From: Caenorhabditis remanei
Lineage: Eukaryota > Nematoda > Chromadorea > Rhabditida > Rhabditidae
DNA length: 64,000 nt
Assembly (NCBI RefSeq): GCF_010183535.1
Contig: NC_071332.1
Location: forward strand, 14,570,001 to 14,634,000
Reading direction: 5' to 3'
Part shown: positions 22,693-33,029 of the stretch, piece after piece
How the letters are laid out: each line of letters begins with the position of its first letter
How positions within the stretch are numbered: the stretch's first letter is position 1
Notes under the pieces: generated by a model
Database searches by the model: none
What the model saw: only the letters and a program-made list of their open reading frames with translations
What the model was told of the DNA's origin: nothing
Made by a program: the position numbers and the translations under genes

Positions 22693-23345
22693 TTATTATT
22701 ATTATTTATTTACGTATTCTCGATACGTGAAGGTTAATCAATTAAAATTAAAAATAGAATACAAAAAAAAAAATACAATAAAAAGAGGAGGGGAAGTCAA
22801 GTCCAGAAATGTCAGAATCCGTGTTTCCACTAGGGCTTTTGATTTACTATTTTATTCAGCACTCTGTTTGTAAAAAATAATCTGCCTATTTTAGTTTTTG
22901 ATTTTTTCCATCGGTAGGAGTGGCCACGCCGGGTTTTTGTGGGAGAGTAACTAAAGTAATTGTTGTGGTCGATTGCAATTTTACCTAGTAGAAGTTTTTG
23001 GAAAAATTTTACGTCAAAGTGTTCCCGCCGATCTTTGAGAGTTTGTAGGTTGTAGTCTATAAGGCGTTCAGAAGCATTCCTGTATTCTGAGTCCGTATTA
23101 AGAATTCTTTTACGCGCCACTCGAAACATTACTCTTCTAGTGAAAATATTTTGCACCGCCTCTATGGATTTTACTGTTTTCATATCCGTTGGGTTGGAAA
23201 CGACCGTCCCATACTCCAAAAATGGTCTGGCAAAAGTTTTATAAAGCAATAAAAGTAACCTGACGTTGTTGCTACAAAACGATTTAAATATAGAGTAGAT
23301 TGCGAAATTTGCTTTTTTGACTGCAATGCGCCAGTGGAGCTTTTT
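22693..23345 (-). mobile_element. 5'-truncated non-LTR retrotransposon (LINE) fragment
   Basis: On the minus strand about 170 codons (23345-22830) encode the C-terminal part of a non-LTR reverse transcriptase: LLYKTFARPFLEYGTVV, then VQNIFTRRVMFR and NLQTLKDRRE, typical of the region after the polymerase domain. The 3' tail runs into an (AAT)n microsatellite at about 22690-22720, a usual ending for CR1/RTE-like elements. The rest of the polymerase and the endonuclease are absent. Compared with ttr copy 2, the insertion point is directly after TTATTTATAAA in the 3' region. Confidence 0.8.
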
Positions 23346-23380
23346 TAGAAAGACAGCATAACCCCATCAATTATATGCTT

Positions 23381-23462
23381 ACCAGTCGGTTTACGTCGCC
23401 TAACGGCGACAAAACCTCCTTCTCAGCACCACCCTTCTGGGTGTTACAGTGGATCGTAATTA
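23381..23462 (-). repeat. single hairpin module, inverted
   Basis: Read on the minus strand this matches the module at 10216-10282: CTGTAACAC, AGGGTGGTG, GGAGGTT, a hairpin and CGACTGGT. Its hairpin is GTCGCC-GTTA-GGCGAC, where arrays 1 and 2 have GCAGCC/GGCTGC, so both arms changed together. Confidence 0.6.
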
Positions 23463-23984
23463 CCCGGAAACGGACAACACGTTCGGAATACCCGTTTTTT
23501 CTGACTCTGACGATGACAAAAAATCTTCACGTCGACACTTTTTAGAAAACGGCCCGTAACTTTTTATGACGTGGATAAATCCGAAAACGGAACCGATTGG
23601 TATATAAGAATGATATATTATTAGTAAAGATACTGGTAATGAACTCACCACGAAGAGAGAGAGAGAGAGAATCCAAAGTAAACGCAGGGAAACAAAACAA
23701 TTATAATAGGGATGGCTAGCTGTAGAATTTGATTAAAACTTGTCAAACTAATGCTAAAAAACCTAAGTGATTGCTCAAGATCCATCCTGTCAGAAAATTG
23801 AATGGGACAATTTCAATATAGAAGAAAGCAACAAAATATCAACTCCAATAAAGTATTAACCTTGGAGAGTTTAAAAGAATATAGATTTTTGATTACAGTA
23901 ACTTGAAAAACATGGAGCTTCTCGTGAAAAAGAATTCTAGCAACACTCTTGTCTGGAATATTGAGATATGTTGTTTAAAAAAAA

Positions 23985-24450
23985 GTAGTTGCAATCTCGG
24001 CAGATCCCCATCAGGCACGCAACATTTACCCGTTGAGCAACAGGCGCGCAGCACTGCAACGGAACGCATCATTCGCACGCATTTCGTTTTCTGAAACGCG
24101 TCGGCAGCATATCCGCAACACTGCAACAGCAGAACCGCTGTTCTCCTGCAGCATCTACGCAACATCCAGCAAGTGCGCTCCATCTTATTCAGTTAAAAAT
24201 ACTTATGATTTTATTCCCTTTTTTCTATTTTCATGTTTTCATACCTAGGTTTTCTCTGTATTTATTTTATGAAAATAATTTTCCCCGTTTATTGGATGAA
24301 AAATGAATCTGTCTATAGAAACACAAAAATCGTATTTCATCCCCCAACTTTTAGCAGCGCCAGATCAGGACAGCAGCAACCTTTCCGCAACACGTATGCT
24401 ACAGTACAACACCCCCGCATCAGGCACGCACTCTACTCTTGTCTGATGCT
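23985..24450. repeat. GC-rich repeat block
   Basis: Two patches (about 23995-24185 and 24355-24440) are GC-rich and share motifs such as CATCAGGCACGCA, GCAACAC and GCAGCA in an AT-rich setting. I cannot assign them to a transposon family. Other sequence in 23463-24607 includes a GA run at about 23657-23671 and otherwise spacer; no gene is seen. Confidence 0.45.
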
Positions 24451-24607
24451 GGTTTCTGCCGAGATGATGAATACAGATGTGAGAAAAGGAATTCGAGCAT
24501 TTCTCTAAATGTGGGTCTGTGAAAAGGCGATGTGAAGTCGGTTCTCGATAATAATGATTACGGTTGCAATGGCAACTGAAAATATCTAGAACATTTAACA
24601 AATAAAC

Positions 24608-24960
24608 ATTCAGAATCCAAGAGTTGCCATCATTAAATATGTTTGCTCTTCAGATCTAACTTCTAGCATATTCACAATCTAAAGATGATACCCGGCAGAG
24701 CTCAGGTAACAATAAGAGTAGTCAGCCAACTCATAACGGAATCCAGGAAACAAATCCAAAAGTAAAATTTAATATACTCGATTTCACTGAACTCATAGTC
24801 AATGGAGTCTTGAACAAGATACAGTTTGCACCAAATATAGGAACTGGAATAGCGATGCACTCGAAGCACTGGGAGGAAGTAGGATTGAAATTCTGAAAAC
24901 GCATTCTGAAAATGCACTTAATTTGAATAGTTCGATTCATTATTCCAATCATGATTTGGG
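24608..24960 (-). pseudogene. srh-family fragment, exon 1 only, broken
   Basis: Pieces in different frames match exon 1 of the two srh genes: ECIAIPVPIFGANCILFKTP, then FWICFLDSVMSWLTT in another frame, an in-frame stop where PALAGYPLG should follow, and SEEQTYLMMATLGF at the end. At least one frameshift and one stop are needed to align it, and nothing corresponding to exons 2-3 is found. It is a dead third srh copy, about 3.6 kb from the intact pair. Confidence 0.75.
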
Positions 24961-25479
24961 TTTTGAATTGTTCCCAACTAAATCAATTGTTTTCTTGCAA
25001 GATAAGAAAAACAACACATATCGAAATCTGAAAAGTACACAGTGCGCAGAATTCTGAAGAAAATTGAAAAGATCTAGTTATCCAACTTATGAAAATTGAT
25101 GGGTGTCCTGGTGTCTGATCATCTAGTTATAGTTTCAACAACTCAAGCTAGATTTTTGAAGTGAGCGTTTCTTATCTTGTCTTTTCACATAAAAATTCAA
25201 CAAATATTACATGAATTCGCTGTATGAATCACCCGGTTTATAACCCATTCATTCATAAAAATGGAGATCAAATCCGTTTATTTGGTCTGGCATACGTCAC
25301 GCTCAATTTCTCATTCCACTCTCTCTCTTCCTTTTCCTTCTGTGTCTCCATAGTTTCCGTCTCTCTACATAGTACACCTGACGTTGTTATAAACATTGAA
25401 CCTCGTGGAAACCTTTTGTTCTCTCTAGCTTTATTCTCTCTATACTTTTTGTTCTCTTCATATTCTTTCATGTGAAATT

Positions 25480-27162
25480 ATGGCCTCTCCTGGTTCATCC
25501 GATTCTTCTTCTTCCAAATCACCACCAGTTGCGATGATTTCGACGACAAATTGTGAAATTTGTGGACAGCAAGCACATGGAAATCATTATGGAGCTCTCA
25601 GTTGTAGAGCATGTGCAGCGTTTTTTCGGTTAGTTTTTTTTCAGTAAACAATTATAATGAACGAAAATTCCATTTTTTGAAGAAATCTATAAAACTTTGG
25701 GTTGACTTAAACTCAAAATTCCACCGACCATAGTTCAATAAAACTTTCTAATCGTTTGACTTTTCTTTAAGAACTGATAAGGTGTAACTTTAATGCCGTC
25801 CAATGTTCTGAACACGGTATCAGTACCGATTATCGAAGAAAACGTTGTTTCCAGAAGATACGGAGTATCAAATGACGTGAAGTCATGCAAGAAAAATGGC
25901 ACATGTGTTGTTCTGAAGAAAGGATGGTTCAATTGTAAAAAGTGTCGACTAAAAAAATGTTGGGAGAAAGGGATGAAAATTGATAGCTTTCAATTCGGGA
26001 GAGATCCAGAAAAAGTAACAAAAGCTCTAGTGGAGTTTATCGGAAACGTTCCACCCTCTATGGATACATTTCTTGGTCGACCGAACTATATTATTTATTG
26101 TGCACCATCTGCTGAGCAATTAGACAACGCACCTCCTAGAGTTATCATAGACGTCCAATTCCTGATTGATAAAGCGGAAGAGGTTTTGTTAAAGGTAGCT
26201 GATTGTTGGAGATCTGCTGCAACTGATAATTTATAAATTTTCAGGGATTAGCATCGCCAATTTTTGCTCTGAACCCTTTGGAAAAACTAGCTTTTGGTCT
26301 ACAACAGATTCGGAGAAACGTAAGAAAGCAAACAAAGATAATAACAAAAATAGGGAAAGAGGAGGCGTTTGCATTGTTTGAAGACGAAATGTTGAAGGCT
26401 GCAGAGTGGTTGACTTATTATGATGACTTCAGCAATCTTCCTCATCAAGTACAGGTACTTTTCGTAACCAAAAATCTTTTAGAATAAACTCTTTTCAGTT
26501 AGCAATGCTAAAAGGTATTTGGAAAGCTTGGACTCGTTTAGACAAACTTGATATAACAGCGAAGGGAAGGAAACAAAATATGTGTGGAAGCCAGCAGATA
26601 ATGGCTCATTTAAACAAGCATCGGGTGTTGTGTGACCTCAGAAAAATGAAAATTGATGTATCGTGGTGTTCGAGATATACGGTGGAGCAGTTACAGTTGT
26701 ACGTGTTTTGAAACTTCTCGAAATTTCTGAATATTGAAAATTTTCAGTTTCTCTCAAAAAGAAACTGCTGATCGTTCAGAAGAGTCCATTCAGTTAATGC
26801 TTGAGCTACAACCAACAGATGTGGAATTAGCTTTCATGATGTGTCAACTGAGTTTTCAATACGTTGGGAAAAGATTCCAGGGGGTCATACTGGAAGTGTC
26901 TGACCGATTTCTTGAATCAATCTCCAATCATTTGCATGACTATTACGTCAATGATCTCAATATGCCACAATACTCGAAACGACTTGTTAAAATGATGAAA
27001 ATCAATAATCACATTCAGGTAATGGTTCAGATTGACTTAGTTCTTTAGACAAATAGTTTTCAGCAAGATATCCTATATGAGAGGGAGAAGATTCAGCTAT
27101 TGAAAGTGTTCGATGTGTATTATGCGGATTATTCCCACTCGGAAGTTTTCAGAGATATTTGA
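25480..27162 (+). CDS. nuclear hormone receptor, cluster gene 1
   Basis: Six exons: 25480-25628, 25855-26194, 26245-26454, 26499-26698, 26748-27018 and 27064-27162, encoding 422 aa. After a Ser-rich start comes zinc finger 1 ([19 protein letters not shown]-box [10 protein letters not shown]) and finger 2 ([25 protein letters not shown]). A linker with FQFGRDP leads to the ligand-binding part: [33 protein letters not shown] (helix 3 region), [14 protein letters not shown] and [17 protein letters not shown]. It is presumably a nuclear transcription factor of the expanded HNF4-derived nematode set. It is the only cluster member on the plus strand. Exon 2 (340 nt) equals three exons of gene 5 (131+74+135), so two introns are missing here. 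Confidence 0.9.
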
Positions 27163-27481
27163 TTAACTTATTTTTCATTACTGGAGCAGTATGCAACACT
27201 TTATGACTTATGTGGCTTTTCAGGTATGCCTATAATTAATTCCTTTGCATTATCTATGTTTTATGATAATATATGTAATAAATCATTCGAGAGAAATTAT
27301 TACTGGAGAGCTACTAATAGTTTTATGAAACTTCAAAAAAGGTCTGTCATAAAAATCAGATTCATTACGCTGCAAATCCGATAGTTCAAATATTGAATAT
27401 TATTCACGAACTTCCGAATTCCGAATTGATTGCATTGCACGAAAAACAAGAACATGGAAATTTTCGAAATAAGAGCATATA

Positions 27482-27675
27482 AGACGGTTGATATTTCAAA
27501 AGTTTCGATTTTACTACTTGAGAGTGCAAAATTAAGAAAAATCTGCTTTTTTAAGCAGTTAGACTGTTAACTTTTCAAAATAGCTTTGAATTATGGTTCT
27601 GGAACTGAAAAATCCAGAAAATCGTCTTGATTCGTGAAAAATCAATTATCTGAACTTTTGAAATTTCAACCGTCT
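27482..27675. mobile_element. 194-bp foldback MITE upstream of ttr copy 2
   Basis: The ends AGACGGTTGATATTTCAAAAG and CTTTTGAAATTTCAACCGTCT are near-perfect inverted repeats, flanked by TATA on both sides. The block upstream of ttr copy 1 (near 21260) lacks this insertion. No coding sequence is present. Confidence 0.7.
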
Positions 27676-27683
27676 TATACGAA

Positions 27684-27941
27684 GAAGCTATGACCTACCC
27701 ATCAAGCTATGACTTACCCATCAAGCTTATATATTATTCCACCAACTGATCGATCAATTATTAATGTTTCAAATGTGATGAGACATCCAGAAAACATCTA
27801 ATTTGGTTAACAAAAGTGACGATAGTTCTTTAAAGGTGTTAGAGAACCAACAAATATTGACATATCATCACTTTAGAAAACAACTGAAAAACCTATATAA
27901 GCTGTAGTAGGGAAAGAAAAATCATCATCTGAACTATCAGC
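27684..27941 (+). promoter_or_regulatory. upstream region of ttr copy 2 with TATA box
   Basis: This is the partner of the conserved block before ttr copy 1. CCTATATAAGC at about 27891-27901 is the likely TATA box, about 40 bp before the ATG. The leader here is uninterrupted, whereas copy 1 has a 555-bp insertion. The preceding 27163-27480 shows only spacer and the start of the duplicated block. Confidence 0.6.
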
Positions 27942-28485
27942 ATGTTTATTAAACTATCTCTTCTTTGTCTCCTCGCTTACGTCTCCTGTCAGGAAGGAAA
28001 TGGAACCCATCAAAACGATATCGGATGGACCCAAGCTGTAGCCGTGTCGGGCAAACTGACTTGCAATGGAAAAGCCGCTTCGAATATCAAATTGAAGTTG
28101 TACGAGAATGAAATCAGTGAGTAGATCTTAAAAATGGACTTTTTCGAAAAAAGATATTTCCTTTTTTAGTTATCGATCATTTAATGGCTGAAGGACACTC
28201 CGATTCAAACGGAGAGTTCAAAGTATCCGGATCCAAGAGTGAAATCACAACAATCGACCCAAAATTGAATGTTTACCACAAGTGTAACTACAATGGGGTA
28301 AGCTATGTCATGTCTCGATTAGAAAACAACAATCAATCGAATTTTAGTTGTGCTACAAGAAATTCACCATCAAAATCCCGAAAGACTACGTCAACAAGGG
28401 AAAGGAGGCCGAGAGAACTTATGATGTGGGAACCCTGAACTTGGCTAATAAGTATCCAGGAGAATCCACCGATTGTATTAATTGA
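27942..28485 (+). CDS. transthyretin-like (ttr) secreted protein, copy 2
   Basis: Three exons: 27942-28116, 28170-28297 and 28348-28485, encoding 146 aa. Residues 1-16 are a signal peptide (MFIKLSLLCLLAYVSC). The mature part has the TTR-like pattern: an opening strand AVSGKLTCNGK, an acidic loop with SDSNGEFKVSG, the motif IDPKLNVYHKC, then CYKKFTIKIPKDYV and a C-terminal Cys two residues before the stop (TDCIN). Nematode TTR-like proteins are secreted; some bind lipids or act at the cell surface, but the role of this one is unknown. An AATAAA follows at about 28563. It is the intact sister of the damaged copy at 22098. Confidence 0.9.
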
Positions 28486-28638
28486 ATATTCGCTATGTAA
28501 TAATGTGTAAATATGTATGTGTGTTATTTATAAACTTTTGTCTTCCACCGATGAACTAAACAAATAAAACAACTCCTTATCATGTGTTTTCCTAACTCTG
28601 TTTATAATAATTTATTCTGAAAAAAGATTCAAAGAGTA

Positions 28639-30278
28639 TCACATATCCAAAAACGCTTCCGGATGTGAAAACTCAATGTAGAAGACGTCAAAGACCTTTG
28701 CCAACTCTCCTTTCACTCGACCACGATAGAAATCTCTCTGTAATTCAATACGCTACAAACACCCTCTGAATGCACGCTCACCTGAAGATGGTTATTGATC
28801 TTCATCATATTTGCGAGACGCATTGAGTATTGTGGCATTTGAACTCGATTCACGTAGTAATCATGTAAGTTGTTCGAAAGGGACTCTTGGAAACCTTCAG
28901 CAATTTCCAGCATCACTCCTTGATATCGCTTTCCAACATAATGAAGGCATAGTTGACACATCATGTAAGAGAGCTCCACGTCTGATGGATTGAGCTCCAT
29001 CATTGCTTGGATTAGGTCTTCAGTGCGGTCGTCCGATTCATGGTCACCGAAACTTAAAAAAAGAGTTCAGTGATAACATTTCTTGTGTTACTTGCACTGA
29101 TAAGTGCGCTCTACTGATATGAAAATGGAATACAACTCACAATTTCAACTCATCCACGGTGTATCTCGAACACCAGGTCAAATCAATTTCCACTTTCAAT
29201 AGGTTACACTTCACTTGCTCTTTCTCAACGAATGCCATAATCTCCCTCTCATTACATAACTTCTGCCTCCTTCCCATCGCAGTTACTGCCAGATTCTCTA
29301 AACGACTCCACACTTTCCACATTCCATTTAGCATATCCACCTGGAAATTTAATGTTTTTTAAACAATTTCTAATCAATCCAACCAACTCACCTGCAAATT
29401 ATGGGGAAGTTGTCCGAACTCATCGAAATATGTCAACCACTTTGCCACTTTCAGCATGTCATGTTGCCATAATGCCAATGTCTCATCCTTCCCAATTTTG
29501 GTGATAATCTTCAGTCCCCTTCTCGGATATCCACGAACTGCATGCAGCCCGAGGGCCAATTTTTCTAAAGAATTTGGAGCACGAAGCGGAATTTCAGATC
29601 CTTTCCTCAGTACTTCTGATGCTTCTTCAACAAGATATTGAACGTCGATAAAACATTTTTTGTCATTTTCTTGGTCAAACTGTGGTGCACAGAAAAGAAT
29701 AAGATTTGATCGTCCCAAGAATGTTCCCATACTCTCTGGCACTTGATTGTGGAAGTTTTCAAGAGCTGCTCTAGCTTTTTTCGGGCAGAATGTATCTCGA
29801 TCAAATTGGAAGTCTGAAATTTAAAGGGATTGGTTTATGAAATCATAATAATGAAATAAATTTAATTTAGCACATGCTGGTCGCTCTGCTGAGCAATACA
29901 TCTGTACATCAGTGATCTCTGGATAACGTCATTTTCACGAAAACTCACTGTCACTTGTCATTCCTACATCCCAACATTTCTGCAGTCGACACGGTTTGCA
30001 GTTGAACCAACCATTTTTCAGAAATTCACAACTGTTCCCCCGTCGACAAGGTTTAAAATTGTTTGCGGTGCCGCATCGTCTGTAAAGAATTTGATGCTCT
30101 TCGATCCCTTTTGCACAGCTTGAAACCTGAAAAACGCTGCACACGCTCGACACGTGACTGCTCCAAAATGCTTTCCATGTGCCAGTTGACCACAAACTTG
30201 ACAGTTTCTCAATGAAACAATCGAAGAATCTGGCGATGATGAGAAGGAACTGTTGGAGGATGAACCAGGAGAATTCAT
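28639..30278 (-). CDS. nuclear hormone receptor, cluster gene 2
   Basis: Six exons: 30278-30127, 30079-29949, 29813-29392, 29340-29141, 29052-28782 and 28737-28639, encoding 424 aa. TTTGTTTCAG lies 2 nt before the ATG, a probable SL1 site. Zinc finger 1 is CQVCGQLAHGKHFGAVTC with P-box CRACAAFFR, and finger 2 has CRRGNSC..GWFNCKPCRLQKCWDVGM. The ligand-binding part keeps FQFDRD, MGTFLGRSNLILFCAP, KWLTYFDEFGQLPHNLQ, LTWCSRYTVDELKL and LNPSDVELSYMMCQLC. Exon 3 (422 nt) spans what are three exons in gene 5, so two introns are absent. The acceptor of exon 5 is TTTTTTTAAG, slightly unusual. It looks functional. Confidence 0.9.
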
Positions 30279-31288
30279 AGCTGAAACAAAGGAAAAAGTG
30301 ATGGAGGTCAAGAAGTAAGAAATGAGAATTCGAGCTTTTGCTCTTGGTTTTTCTTATTTCTATTCAACAAAAACCAAAAAAACGAGCAGAATACGAAAAG
30401 AAGCAATATTGAAAACGTGGAGACGGGAGAAGAGTGAAAGAGACGGCATACAATGAAATTTTAAAGGAAATAGTGAGGGAGACACACATGACAGGTGTAG
30501 TTTAACAGAGAGTTTCTCCGTCTTTTTATGAATGCCACAGGGTCATAATTGTATGAATCATTTACGAGGAGGAGAATGGAAACGAGAGAAATCAGGAAAG
30601 ATGTTTGTCCTTTTTTGAAGAAATAAAAAGTGTTCTGTTAGATCGGAGATCAAGTGAATCATCGAGAATAGGAAAAGTCGTAATAAAATTAGTAAGGCTG
30701 GTAATGGCGAACAAACGTCATTTTCTTATAAAAACTGATAAGATCTGGGTTTTTCCAGTGATCAAAGTCTTCTGTTCCGGAAACAGTACAAAGAAAATAC
30801 TAATGACGGCAATGTTTTTCTAAGAATCACCAAGATGGTAAATTTTTTTTTGGGAAAATATGCTTTTTAGTTTTGAATACATTTGAGCAGCGCAGACCTG
30901 TCTAGACGTAGTATCTCTTAGCAACTATTCGGACAAGTGCGCACTGACGATGAGATCAAAAATAGAACGTTTTGAGGTCAAAGCATCATGAAAACAAGTC
31001 GCTGCCGCCCATCTCAACATGAGTTCTATAATCATTGAATTAACTATAAGGACGTATTCGTGTTTTAGCCTACTCATACGGAGTTCAGTTTCGGAAGATT
31101 ACTTTGGGAATGTCTGAAATCGATCATTTAAATTTTGACATAAAATCTTAAGCGAATCGACCAAAAAAAATTACATTTCAAAAAAACTGATGTCATAAAA
31201 AAGAGATGTCATAAACTCCATTTGTAACATGATTTATTAATATTTTGTTAAACAAAAAGCAACTGGAAAATTTTCCTCGATTAACAAA
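30279..31288. other. intergenic, no gene seen
   Basis: About 1 kb of AT-rich spacer. It contains the upstream region of cluster gene 2 and the 3' side of gene 3. A short open frame at 30605-30823 has no recognisable family. No repeat was identified. Confidence 0.5.
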
Positions 31289-32838
31289 TCATGCATCCAC
31301 AAACATCTCTGTATCTGAATATTCCACATAAAACACATCGAAAATTCTCATCAAGTCTGCTTTCGCTCGACGCTCGTATATTCCTTTCTGAAGCAAATGA
31401 TAATTGAAAAAATTCTCTTAAAACTAGTTACCTGAATCTCATTATTTATCCTCATCATACTTGTTATCCTTACGGAATATTTTTGGGATCTCGAGTTATT
31501 TGTGTAGTATTCATGTAGATCATTAGAGAGAATCTCCTGAAGACGTTCGACAACGTCTAGAATTACTCCTTGAAACCTTTTACCGACATAGTAAAAGCAT
31601 AATTGACACATCATGAAGGAGAGTTCCACGTCAGTGAGTTCAAGATTTATCATTTCTTGGATTAAGTCTTCTGTCTTCTCGTCGAGATAACTGTAGCCAA
31701 ATCTAAAAACTTCAACTACTTTTTTTGGTATTAAGTCAGAGAAAAAACTCACAATCTCAGCTCTTCCACATTATATCTCGACTGCCATGACAAATCAATC
31801 TTTACTTCTTTCAGATTAAAAACAACTGGATTGTCCTCTAGATCTAACATCAACATATTGTCTTGACAAATATCTCGTTTCCTTCCAATCATAGTAGTTA
31901 CCAGCCTATCCAATCGACTCCAAACTCTCCAGATTCCTTTTAAGATTTGAATCTGAAAATGAATATTGATTATCAAGTCAACTGAGTTGAACATACCTTC
32001 AACTGCAGCGGCAGCTGTTGGAACTCATCAAAGTAAGTCAGCCATTTGGCAATTTTCAGCATGTCATCCTGCCATAATGCCAAAAACTCTTCTTTTCCTA
32101 TTTTCTCAATAAATTTTGTTTGAAATTTCGCAGGGGAGTTATGAATATTTCCAAGTCCCAAAGCAAGTTTTTCTAAAGAATTTGATGCAAAAACTGGAGT
32201 TTCTAGGCCTGATGTCAACACGTTCACAGCACTGTCAACGAGAAATCGTACATCTATAAACTGTTTGTAGTTCATGTCGCTATTTTCTTTTGGGGCACAA
32301 AATATTATCAAGTTTGATCTACCGAGGAATGTATCCATCGTCTGAAAATAATTTTTATGATTTTTTAAAAGTTTAATGGATTGAGTTACCGGGGGGATGA
32401 TGAGCAACGGACTTGGAGACCTAGTCGCGGTGAACTTTACAACTGGTAGAACTGGGTTCGTATCTGCCGAAATAAACATTTTAGCACTATCAATAAGATC
32501 GATTGATTTCTCGAACTCACTTTTCATTCCAATATCGAAACAACGCTGTAGTCTGCACTTCTTGCAGTTAAAGTACCCATTTCTCATAAAATCGCAATCA
32601 TTCTTCTTCTTACAAGGCTTCAATTTCTTTGTGCCACTGTATCTTCTGAAAACCACTTTAAGGATTTTTAATAATCTTCTATTTTTGAAATGAGCTACCT
32701 AAAAAACGTGGCACACGCGCGGCATGTGTATGCTCCAAGATGTTTCCCAGCTCCGAGTTTTCCACAGACTTGGCAAGAAAATGGAGAGGCGATCGAAGAA
32801 TCCGATGAAGTTGAGGAGAGTGAATTGGAAATGAGCAT
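31289..32838 (-). CDS. nuclear hormone receptor, cluster gene 3
   Basis: Seven exons: 32838-32699, 32645-32521, 32463-32390, 32341-31997, 31952-31753, 31702-31432 and 31387-31289, encoding 417 aa. Finger 1 is CQVCGKLGAGKHLGAYTC with P-box CRACATFFR; finger 2 has [18 protein letters not shown]. The ligand-binding part has MDTFLGRSNLIIFCAP, KWLTYFDEFQQLPLQLK, LSWQSRYNVEELRL and LELTDVELSFMMCQLCF. The 57-nt intron 2 (GTGAGT to GGCAG) is itself in frame, so retention would add 19 residues; I splice it because the phase-1 donor and 74-nt exon match gene 5. The intron between the MDTFLGR and KWLTYF exons is missing (345 nt = 135+210). A long GA repeat lies just upstream. Confidence 0.87.
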
Positions 32839-32880
32839 TAAATAAAGTTTCAGGCGTGGAAAATGTTTGTATGAAGGAAA

Positions 32881-32883
<3 letters not shown>

Positions 32884-32950
<67 letters not shown>
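32884..32950. repeat. (GA)n microsatellite
   Basis: About 33 uninterrupted GA units lie some 45 bp upstream of the start of cluster gene 3, thus in its promoter or leader (CT-rich on the coding strand). The Arg-Glu and Ser-Leu frames across it are artefacts of the repeat. Confidence 0.95.
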
Positions 32951-32954
<4 letters not shown>

Positions 32955-33029
32955 AAGAAATTCACGTGCTCGCAGAAAAGAAAAGGACAAAAACAGTTAG
33001 AAGTCACAGCTTTATCACCAAAGAGGTTA

